Assembly: GCA_027574665.1 (NCBI GenBank)
Contig: CM050659.1
Coordinates: 23,847,001 to 23,911,000 of the forward strand
Origin: Rhynochetos jubatus
Taxonomy: Eukaryota; Chordata; Aves; Eurypygiformes; Rhynochetidae
Length of the DNA: 64,000 nt
Reading direction: 5' to 3'
Shown here: one piece after another, positions 49,202-61,200 of the stretch
Layout of the letters: every line of letters starts with the position of its first letter
How positions within the stretch are numbered: position 1 is the stretch's first letter
The notes under the pieces: model-generated
Seen by the model: the letters and a program-made list of their open reading frames with translations, nothing else
Databases searched by the model: none
What the model was told of the DNA's origin: nothing
Translations under genes and position numbers: made by a program

Positions 49202-52200
49202 CTGTGGAGCAGCAGAGGAAGACTTTTTCAGTTGCTAATAGAATGCAGTGTGGTCCTTTATGTATTCAGTCAAGGTTATAGGTAAAATCAATTGCACGAG
49301 GACTGGCGATAAAGGCAGTGGCAAACAGACAAGAGAACCGTTTTCTTGGTTTTCATACAGGTAATCTTTCCTATCTGGTAATAAAATACTTATGTGTGGT
49401 TTGATAAAAGGAGTTTTTCAGTGTTAGTTTTATTTTTAGAATGTATTTTTTTATGGAATGAGCTTTGGGGATTTTTTTTAGTACAAAATCTAACAAAACA
49501 GAATCCCATGTGTCACAGTGATGGCCAAAAGAATCTGAGAGTATCTTTATATTGAAAACTATATGCCCTAATCAGAGCAAGTCAAATCCTGTTACTGGCC
49601 TGTAAACTGAGGCACAAAAGCTTTCCCTTTGGGATGCTGCACATGAACTGGTTAGCTCCAATGTGTAAGCCAAGGGAAATACACTTCTGAGCAGAATTTC
49701 ACCAGTTCACTACTCTTGGCACACAGCATTGCTTCAAAATATTGTATGAGAGGTGACTTACTAGCTAAGTGCCTCTTACTGCATTCATAGACAGAGCCAG
49801 ACTCTGCTGCTGCTTCCCCCGCTGCCTTATACCATAGTCACTGCTCTGTCACAGCAATGCAGTCATCCTTTTGAAGCAACGGTGGAAGAGAATATGGGTT
49901 TTGATTAGGACGGAACAAGTGAAGACATGAGTTGAAATTGATGAGTAACAGTCAATTGAAAATACAGCAGAACTTGTTCAGGCGTGAAAGGGTGAATGTT
50001 CTGTGGTGTCTCCAATGTTGCATTTAGAGCAGTGCACACCAGCTGTTTATCCTTGAAAGTGGCTTTGCATTATGTCTAGCCAATGTAATGAGTCAAACTA
50101 CCTCAGCCAGATGTGTTGTGTTTTTCTTGCTCAGATGGCAAAGAAAACACCTTTGTCACCATTTTCTATAACCCAAAGAAAAATCAATGGTTTGCTGAGA
50201 AATACTGATTTGTGTCGTTATCCTTTGCTAGAAGCTGGAAAGGGAAAGAGAATGATGATCAGAGAGCAGGTAAATCAGTAAGAGGTGATAACATCGGTGG
50301 CTACTAAGTTGTGTTTTAAAAGAAAACCAGTGGTGAAATCCCCACAAAACATCTTAAGGACTCTCTGTGACAGTCTTGGTGTCCTTATCCTTGAGGCATT
50401 ACTACTTCCATTTTACAATAGGAGAATTGAGATACACACCAAGTTGTGGAAATTTGTACTAGGTCTCTGAAGTCCCAGGCTATAATCTGAGACATTTGGC
50501 AGTTCATTTTGTTGTCTTAGTTTCTGGAATATCATTTCAGTACCAACATATGTTCCAGTAAACCAGTCTTAAACACTCAGATCTCTTGCATTCTCATTGT
50601 GCTGAGGTGATCCAGTTTCACCCATGCATTTGCCAAAATACATGAAAATATGAGAGTCTAAAACCCCAACTAACATCTGTTTCAGAATTATTCTCTGGCT
50701 TCAGTGTTCATACCTGCCTTTGAATTTAGGTTTTTGTTCTGGTTTCTACTAAACTAGAGATGCTGCTCTGCAGCAGTGATCCAGAGGGAATTTTAGCAGG
50801 CACGTCAAGGTCCTATGCCAAATAGGACCTCAAATAACTACAAGTAACTCCAGGTCTGTAATGCCAGACTGAAAGCTAACACAGTCAGTTGCATGTGTCT
50901 GACTTATTTTTTACCTGTTGCCTTCCTTCCTTTCTGTTTTTTTTTTTTTTCCCCACTGTTCAGTTTTTGTGTGAGTAACTCTTCCCCTGAATTTTAATTT
51001 TCTCTCACCTTTCTTGTCCAGGTTATCTCCTTTATTTCTGTCTCCTTCCTGTATTAGCAATGCTTTATTTTGCCCTTTTTTTTTTCTTCATTAGATATTA
51101 CATCTTTCCTTCCTTGTTTAAACAATTATTCTTTTGTCCTTTTCTCTTGACATATTCCTTCCAGTGTCCTGGATGGATTTTGGCATAGCCTGGAAAAAAG
51201 CTTTTCTGGAAAACCATTGCAGGTTTTAGGCTGAGCGCAGTGAGGTAGGACAGTGTGTGTTCAGTCATATTCGTACGATGGGGTGGTTTAATTTGTATGA
51301 AACGGTAGCAGCGTGAGTATAGATGAGATATTTCTTTCTTAATGTTACATTTTCAAAGGTGACTTTTTGAAAGTCAACTACATCAAAAGATGTAGGCTTT
51401 ACTGATGGAAATGCTGCAAAACTGTAGCCATGTTTCCCCAGTGTAGGTCAAAGAAATGTATCATGTCTTCTTTGTGTCACCAGTTCAAATATACTAGGAA
51501 AAAGGTTTATCTGGAATGATCACTGAACTAGGAAGTTCCAAGTAAATATTGTTGGTCATTTACAGAAGCATGGTCATAACTTTTAAATTCAGCCTAATGA
51601 AGGCAAGTTATTAAGGTTTTAACATCCAGCAAAAAGACACAGTGTATTTTTTATTCCTGGTTGAAATAATTGTAATTTTCAATAATTAAATACTCGCATT
51701 CGTCAGAAGGTTGTAAAATGGGTATTTGCTTCTCCATTCCTGTAAACTCTTCCAGGGCTTGCTGTGTAAGACAAGTTCAGGTCGGAGGAACAGCGCTAGA
51801 GCTAGGTGGATTTTGGACTATCCCTGCTCAGCAGAGCCCCTAAAGCAAGAGTGAATCAGACATAATCTGCAGTGAGTGATACTGAGTAATAACTGACTGA
51901 GAAAACAGTGCTGCCATGGTTTGCAAACAGCAAAGTCAGCACGAGCATATTGTGCCCTGAAATCTATTCAGGGAGATATTTCAGTAAAGCTTTTAATTTT
52001 TCTGTTTCGCTGCTTGCTTCAGCGTACTGCATCGAGAAACTCCCAAGTGAATGGGTCTGACCACACGCTCAGTCCACGTAGTGAGTGTCCTTGCGGGAGA
52101 TCAGGCTCGGCATCTTATCTCCGTGGTTTGCATGAGGCAGCTGAAGTGCTTGAGAGCCAGAGGCCATGTACCTGCTTTGCTCTGGTAGGGAGTGCATGAT

Positions 52201-55200
52201 TGAGGAACGAAGCACAGAGTGGTTCCAGTGCAAATTGTATGTATCTTTTGGCCAGAGAGGATTGTGTTTTGATAACGTTCTGGGAACAGAAGTGGAATTT
52301 GCAGGGGGTGGGAGAAAGTAGGGGGAGGAGAAAGGAGTAGCAAGTATGTAAGAAATCTTTAACAAAAGGTAAAAGGCAGCCAAAGAATCAAATACCTTCA
52401 AGTGTCCTGAACATACCTGAGCACATCACTCTGCTAAGACTGACTGTGTTGAAATTGATTATGGAATTCCCATTGAGTTTAGCAGAACCAGGATGTCTTT
52501 AGAAGTTTCAGCAGAAATTTCTCCCTGTTACCACTACCCAGTAAACCAGAGAGAAATCTGGGCAGGATTTTGTTGGTATTTTCAAACTTTCGTTTCTCAG
52601 AATAGGCCTGTATGTAAGACTGGTACCTGCTTTTTCTGTGTGCACAGCCCTCTGATGTCATCATGAGAGCTGAAGTAGTGCTGGTCAGATATTTAGAAAT
52701 GGGTGCAAACAGGGCTCTCAGGCCATCCAGCTGGATAGTTTTCTTTCCTACACTGCAAAGGGAACCCAGTTGCATTATTTGGTTATTAGAGGCATTAGCA
52801 TTTTTGTGTTCTTAACCAGTACGCTTGTGTCCTCCTCGGCAATAAGAAATGCAAAGGAAATCCTGAATGGGTGATCCATACTCTACCTGTCTCTCGGAAA
52901 GTCTTAGGTTTGCAGCAAGTTCAGACTTCCTCCTGATTGTAATGTATCTGTTGTAATGAAATTCCTTCTCTAATTCTAATCTCTGATGATCTGTGTAAAC
53001 CACTCGGTACTTCTCTCTTGTTCTTGTTTTACCTGTTTTGAAAGAAGAACACATTGCTTCAAGCTAGAATTTTTTAACTTTAGTAACACAAAATATCTGG
53101 CTTTACATTTGAAAATATGTTTGTGGGTATTTTAGGCCTGATTCTCTATGCACTTACCCAGAGGAACTCCCTTGACTGCAGTGGACTCGATCTTGATTTA
53201 TAACACAAGAGGTTCATACCATCAGATTTTGAGTTTGCTCCTGAGTAAATAGATGATAAACTGGTCCTCATATTCTTTATCGCCCTTGTGTTATCATTTG
53301 GGAAAGGGAAGGCGTTCTTGTTAAGTACAGAGAGCCAGGAAATGTGGGTTCTGCTTCCAACTCTGAGGCGAGCTTCCTGCCTGGTGTTGAATTGCTCTGT
53401 GTCTCTGTCCCTAAAGCTGATACACTGCTACCTTTTACAGAGAGAAATTCTGAGGGATATTTTACTGCATAGAAAATACCGAGAGCTTCCAAAGTTCCTC
53501 GCTTCCTGTTGGTAGAAAATACCATACCATGTTGTGATTGTTTCTGCAACTTGGAGCTTGTCTTTTTCCTTCAAGTCTGGCACAGTCTAGCCATGACTTG
53601 ATAATAGCACAGGGAATAGTAACAGATTTTGAGATGACAGTTAATAAAAAAGAGAAAAAGAAAGCAATAGTGCTTAACAGAGGATGTTGAACAACACTAG
53701 AACTGCAGCTTCTGGCATTTGCAAGCAGCACTGCTGCATCCTTTCAGCTGTGGGTACAGCTGACTGAAGCAGACACGGCTCAGCAGTGCCTGCGTCGTTA
53801 AAAGGTAATGACAGATGACATGAGCCAGTGAACACAGATGCAAGTAGCTGAAATTTTATGGATACCATACAGGATATTTCAGAGGACAGCAGATGGCAGT
53901 AGTGAAAGAGAATTAAGAATGGAAAAGGCTGCTGATGCTTCATTTCTCACCCTCCTTTCCTGTGTGTTAATGTTCATATGAGACAGTCAATATATCAGAG
54001 ATCAATATTGCCTTGAAACCAAGGCCCAAGCCTAGCCTAAGGTCTTCCTACACAGTTGAAAGATTGGATCATTGTTGTGTTCAGAGCAGTGTTGCCATGT
54101 TTGCTCACCACAGTCTTACCATTTTTTTTCTTCTTCCTTGTCTGTCTATAATTATGGACATTTCTTCAGATGTATCTATTTAGATTGTAAATTGGGACAG
54201 GGAATCTATTTTTACTTGGTATTTTTTTGCAGGATGTTCCACTGTGGTACTGTAGGTCATGAATCTTGGTGTCCTTAGTGGTCACTATAGTAGAACAGCC
54301 CACTTAGATTCAGGTTCAGATGATGCATAAAACCCGAGGTGTGTTGTGGCTTGCTGCCTGGAACACTGCTATTGCTGCAGATGTAGCTTCATACAACAGC
54401 TCATGTTTGCTTAGGGATCTTTATCTGAAACCAGTGTGTGAATGCCTAACTCTTCAAAAAATCTGTTCCTCAAACTCATACAATTGTACTCCTAATTAAT
54501 TTTGAATGGAGAGGACTGAAATAGATTTTCAGGCAGTGAGTTGTTAAAATTTCAATCTCCGAGTAGATCACCATGGCAGACTGCCCCATAGCAACCAGCT
54601 TCCCCCCTGCAGGAGAGCATTGCTGGAGGTTTCATGTGTCAGTGCTACCAAAGGCCTGATTTCTCCCCAGCCCCTCCTTCCAACTCCCCTTGCTTTTGAA
54701 GTTTAAGTAGCACCCAAAGATCAGAATTCAGGGTACAGAATTGTAGGAGAATCTTGAAGTACTTTATCCCTTAATTCATGGTTTAGTTTCATGGGTTAAT
54801 GTGGGTTTTTTCCCATCTGTGGAGAGAGACATGATGTCCCTTTGTTTTAATAGTTGAACACACTTAAAATGAACATTGCCTTCCACTTGCTGTGTACACT
54901 GTATGGTAATGGCTTGAGAGCCACATCACTATCTTCTCTTCCAGAATTTGACACTCAGTACTTTGCTACTTATAATAATTCTTGGCTCACCAAAATATTG
55001 TTCGTTTTAGGAGGTTCTTCAGGCTCTAACCCTTTTTGTACTGCTAGTAGAGATCCTAGATACAGAGTTGTTTAGCACTGGAAGGCCTGGTCAGTGCATT
55101 GCTGTAAACAAATAATCATTACACCTCTGGTTGTGGATAATAAATGATTCACTCTACATGACAGGCTTTCTCTATGACTCTTCCCAGGCTTGTAGAACAA

Positions 55201-58200
55201 GGTCTAAATCAGAATTTAATCCTTCAACTTCCATGCTCCATGAGAAAGCACTACGCATTAATAGTGAGTTTACAATGCTATAGGCATTTTCCAACTGTCT
55301 TGAGGCCATCAGCCTGTTTACGTGAAACATTTCAATAGGGAAAATAGGTGTGTGCATGTTTGTGTTCCATACACTGGCGTTTCTGCTCCGGCCATGCAGC
55401 CAAAACTTTGACTCAAGTCTGTAGACTTCCCTGGGAAGGTTCTGCTGTGCTGTGCTTGGCTGGGGTAGATATATAGGACATTCTCATTTCAGTAGCATTT
55501 CCATCATTGCAAAACTGTAGTGGAAGCAGAATTAGCCCGCTTATGTTTACACTGATAATCAAGTGAAAAGTGCTGCTAATTTTACAACATTCTGGTAAGA
55601 ATTTTAGGGTGTCTAAAGAACAGCAGTTATTCAGTTCAGTCCACATAAATACAAGGACATTTGTTTTCATTCATTGGAAGTGTAAATTGTTTGTTTAACA
55701 TATGGTCACCTGTGGTGCTTTAATGCCACACTTGATATTTTCCAACTTTTGATCTCTCCAGCCGGTGGTTTGGTTAGGTTTTTTTCCTCTTTAAATGAGA
55801 ATTTGGGGTCATCCAATGGGACAAAATATTTAAAATGTTTCCTGAGTCTCCTTTGTGTTGTTAAGATGGAGTACACAAAAGAGCAACAAGGTGATCTTAT
55901 CTTGAGCCCTATTCTCATTCAGAAACCATAGACAAATATCAAATGTTCTTCTGTTGCCAAAACAAGGTGGTAAACTTCAAGATAAGCCTTCCAGTTTCTG
56001 GTTTGAAGTGCTTAAGCCCTTATTGTCTGAGTAGGAGAGGGCTGGGTTTTTTGCTTTTTAAACTGAAGAAGAAATTAAACGTATGTGGAAAACAGAACCT
56101 TCTCCCATAAAATCTTTTCTTTTCGTGCGAGTAGCTTTCAATTTATTTTTAGTCAGAATGATAATATCTGGTTTCTTTCTGAAGGAAGATTGGGAGCTTT
56201 AATACTTAATTTCTTTCTTTAAAGTAAGTTCAGAGAATAATTTAAAAAGTAGAAAACCAAAAGGGGAACATTTCCTTCCTAAAAGTCAACAACAACCTGA
56301 GAAAAGTTCTCTATGATTTGTCACATAAATCTTGTCTTCAATAATTTCATTTTTTTTGTGTAGAGTACTACCCTCTGTGAGAGACAACAGGGGCTGAGAT
56401 GTGCCAGGGTCTCCTGAGAGGATGCTTTTTGTTCTGGCAGTCCTGTTTGAGTCTTAGGCCTTTCCCCAGACTCTCACTGATGTCAGTTCCTATTGCCTTC
56501 CTATTGCCTTTGTTGGATGCTGTTGGCATTAGCCTGCATATGGCATTTCCTTTCAAAGGCAAAGTATGCTTTTCTTTTACTTGCCAAAGTTAACAAACAG
56601 CAGCAACAAAACCTATCGCTAAACAGTTTGGGACTTTAGCCTCTAAATTCCATCCACTCTACTGCATTCTGAGCCAAATCTTGAAGACTTCTACTGTTTT
56701 CATACAATGATGCATGTTATTTCAAGGAGAATATTACCTGAGTAAAATTTGAGGTAGGACTAATGGATTCACCCCAGAGACAGCAGAATGATGTTCTTCA
56801 TTTCTCAGACTTCTTTAGGAGATAATGGCAGAATTTAATGATGCAATGATAAAAGTTAATATTTTAATCTAATTCTTTAGTCAAATCCTGCATATTCTAC
56901 TCATTTTGGTGAGTAAAATTACCAACATTTAACTTTATACAATCTTAATTAATCTTTTGTTAGTGACAGGTTATCATTATAATCAGCAGTATCGCATCAG
57001 TCTTACTGGAAATGTGTTCTGTCATGGACAGTTAGGCTATGGGATCGCAAGTGGTTGGAGAGGTTATTAGTTGTGTGGAAGAAAAATGAAACAAAAGACC
57101 TTTGAAGCAACTACCTTTGCAGTATGAAGGCCTTTGTGACAGGGCAGTGGATTTCCCGTTTGTAATGAACTATTTAAGAACAATGAGTTTTACCAAAAAC
57201 CTATTTTGCACACAGTGACTGTTGAAGAGTACCTTTGGAGTAACACGAACTAAAGCATTTCAGACAGAAGACTTTTCCTGAGATACAGTCTAACAATCCT
57301 GTTCTATCACACCCACTCTAGCAATTTTTGTGGCTGGCCAAGTTTTGAGTTGGGGGAAGGGAACAGCTTTCCCATTGGTCATAAAATTCACAGAGCATTT
57401 CTTCTGAAGACAATAAAGCTAGGAGAAGGCCTCTTTATTTGCTGTGAAAATCATCACCCTTTCCGGCAATATAACTCCTGAAGAAAAGAGGGAGAAGGAA
57501 GAGACCAGACTGCATATCAAAGCAAAGAGAAGTGTTAAAAGGGTCTGTTGCCTCAATATGACAGATAGGCCTCAAAACCTCAGACAATGTAGGCCAGGAA
57601 AGGAAAAAAACCCTCACCATCGGACCTCACAACTAGTTTACAAAGCAAAATAAATTAGCATTAGAACTGGCCCTGGCCCCTTCTTCTGTGCCTCCTCTCT
57701 TAACTTTTCAGGAATACTCTTCTACTGGAATTGGCATCATTCATAAAATCCAGAAGCTACCTAATTTAGACAGAAGATGTCATAGTATAGAATAATGTCG
57801 GATTACTGACAAAGCATTGTAATGTGGATCCCATTGTTTAACATTGTTAATGTCTGTACTTGATGACTGGAAGTTAGCTTAAGTCAGCTCCACACATGAA
57901 ACATCTTTCTGGCCTGATGATATGCTCAGTTCAAATCTGCATCTTTATGTTAGCTCAGTATGAAGAGAGGGATTAGTGCTAGGCTTTGTGTTTATAAAGA
58001 TGCAGACTGTCAGAGATTGGGCTCCAGAGTCTTGTTTTGGGACTATGGCTAAATATTGATGCACTTTAAAACTGTAGGAAAAGAAAGGGTCCAACTCTCC
58101 CTCGTGTCATTTCACTGACTTAATTGAAGTTGTGAAACAAAAGTAATTTTAAAGAAGTCTTGAAGATGGACATTGTGCTGCACTTAATGTTCTGTAAAGT

Positions 58201-61200
58201 TGAATTAACCTGCCCCACCGTTGTATTAGAAAATGCTACACGGATCTTATCCTCTATAATGGGAGTAATCATATAACAATGATATTAAGTCTTAGTGCGA
58301 TGAGCAGGACTGTTGATAATGGCAAAATTAGATGCATAAAGGTTTGTGAAACAGTGAAATTCTGTTTGTATTTTCTGCTGGGTCTTGATAATTTGTTCCT
58401 GTTATACGTGTTCAGATGACTCATGCTGAAAAGAAAGAACGGGATCATAGAATTGGAACCTTTCAACAGACTTGAAGAATTTTCCCTTCTGTTCTGTTGC
58501 CTTCTATTTAAAATGCTAATGTTTTCAATTGTGAGTATGTTCTGCTATTCAGTAATAAAGCTCATGGGCCAAATTCTGTCCTTCACTTTGCTAGTGTAAA
58601 CTTTTCTAGTCATCTTCATCATACAGAAGTAACTGAATCCAGAGTCATTTTTATCACCTTTAAACAGCAATTGGCCAGACTGCTGTGTATGGATTTTGTT
58701 TGGCAGAAGGACCCAACCTGCAGAACTTGTAGGTGCATTTCTAAGTGGCGAGGTCAGGGAAATCCCGTGGCCAATGACTGTATAGACTAAACCACGTGTG
58801 TTTAACTGAAATTCTTTCCAAGTGCTGTCTGTTCTTTAGGCATTCAGCATTTTGCAGGAATGGCTTCTTAAGAACCTTGTTTATCTTCTTTAGATTTGGG
58901 GGAATATAACTTCTTCCTTCTTCAAAGGGTAGATGGTAGACATTTACAGTGCATTTGGTAATGCTACTATCAGCACCTGTCCTCAGCATCAGAAAAACTG
59001 TCTTTATGTCTTCAGAGTAAATTTTTATTTCACAAGGGTGATAGGAGAGTTGTCATCTATGGGAAAAGTCTCTGCTCATAATTAGTTTTCCTCTGTTTGA
59101 AAACTCCCTGTTTTATGGTAATGTAAGTTCAGATCTTAAGGTGTACCTTCTGCTTTGTGAACAAATTCTCATTGTTGCCAGAACTGCTGGGTAGTAAACT
59201 GTTCAAATTCATTGTTTGGGCCCCATTTTACCACAGGTGTGTGGTGGTTTCTCACAAAGGCAAAAAGTCTACTCCTGTGTGAGTGATTGCATGCCTCCAT
59301 AAAAATATTGAAATTAACAGGAGAAGATTTGTAACTTGTTCCAAGGTGATTTTACTTTCCATCAAAGAATTTGCCTGTCATTATGCTGTGTGTGTGTGTG
59401 GAATTGCCACCTCAAATCCCTAGTTGTCATGGCTTTGTTCTGTCCTCCTGCAATGGCTAGTTACCTTGGCTTTGCTCACCCTTTCGAAGCGGTGGTTTAG
59501 GAGGGGGAGACAGGAACAGTGTAAAGGTTAGAGAAGGGTCTTTTTCATCGGTGTTCTTGGTTGAAAATACCAAGTATTCAGTGTTTCCTCCTTCCTGTGT
59601 TCTGAGTCAAAACACATTTGCTTTCTCCTGTATCCTGGACACCCTCAAGAACGCAGTGACTAGGCATTGGATCCTACATACTCTGCATTTAGGATCAAAT
59701 CCCAGTCCCTCCAGTTCCAAAACTGCAGGGAGGGACATTCAGGTATCCTTCAACAGGGAGAGAATGATGGAGGAAAGCCTTATTAGGTCTTTCCTGTGGG
59801 AAATGCCTTCTGTTAAGACTAGACCAGGATGATAGCCTTGCATTAAATACGGAGATCCTCCAGTGGTTTCCCGCAGCATAACCTCATAAGCTTCATTTAG
59901 CACCAGTTAAAGACATGGGTTTATATTGGATGGTGGTTTTAAAGTTACAGAGTAAGACTTGAAATAATTTCTTCTTTGGCTCCAGGTTAGCTGTGCAGGT
60001 AACAGAGTATCAAAAGACCTGAAGGGCATGAGGCAGCGGTAGCCATTTCAATAAAGTATTTTGTTTGTCATCTGTCAGGTTCTGAGGCCACAAAGCACCA
60101 ATGAGAGAAGCTAAGAATGAAATCGCTGGAGATGGAAACGTCATTGCTTCCGGGCCTTGTTTCTGTAGCCGTTACAAGTCAGACTATTCAATGTAAGTAC
60201 ACCTTTAGAAAGGCTCTCCTGATCCTAAAGGGATAAGATTTCTGCAACATGTCTTGCACACTTTCAGGAATATTTTGCAAAAATTACTTGCCTTAATAAT
60301 TATTGTTTCCATAGTGAACGAATATTATTATTGATAACTAGTGTTTTGCAACAAGTAATGAATAATAAAATTAATTTGTCTAATTTCTGATCTGATAACT
60401 TCAGGTAAGTCTGAGCCCCAGTTTCTCCATCTTTAAGAGCAGTGGCTCATATCTATTTCACAGGGAATAAGGAAAGCTAATTAACAATAGGCCTGATTCC
60501 CTCACCCATGCCTGTACAAAACCTCTGGTGAAATTCCTAAAGGTTTTGCAAAGAGGCAGAAGGGTGATGCTCAGTGTATGCAACAGCTCTCAGGATGTAA
60601 AAAGCAACGGGTGCCATCTAAGAAAAAGCTGAGGATTTTGATCGTGATCCAGCAAACAACATTGGCACTTGCAGTTAGTCACTTGTTTGAAGTCACTTTG
60701 CAACACTTGCATGCTCAGAACCAAACTCGCTTCTGCGCATTGCTAGATCTGACACTGCTGTTAGGGCACATTTAAAAAAATTATTTTGTTTTTTGGAAAA
60801 TGGGGAAAACCAGAAGCACCCTCACTTTTAAGGAAAAAGTAACCAACTCCAGTGAAGCAGATCTGCTGGCACTGAGCATTCCTGGCATAGCACAAAAAAA
60901 AAAAGGGAAGAAGCATCAGGAGAATTACTTATGAAATGGATAGGCTTCCACTAATTGCAGAGGGCTTCACGCTGGCCCACAGGCATTTTAGGAGGAGATG
61001 CTATGACATGCTGATTTCTTCAGTTCTTGAGATGATGCTGCTCAATATCTTGCTGGACTGTTCCAGAATGGGGAGATTCCTAATACCTCCTTTGAATGCT
61101 CTGACTCTCACAGGCTTGCAGTCGGGAAGTTTAGAAAGCCTTAAGCATGCTTCTTAGGCAGACATTAGAATGTTAATGTATATCTCTCTCTCTATATATA

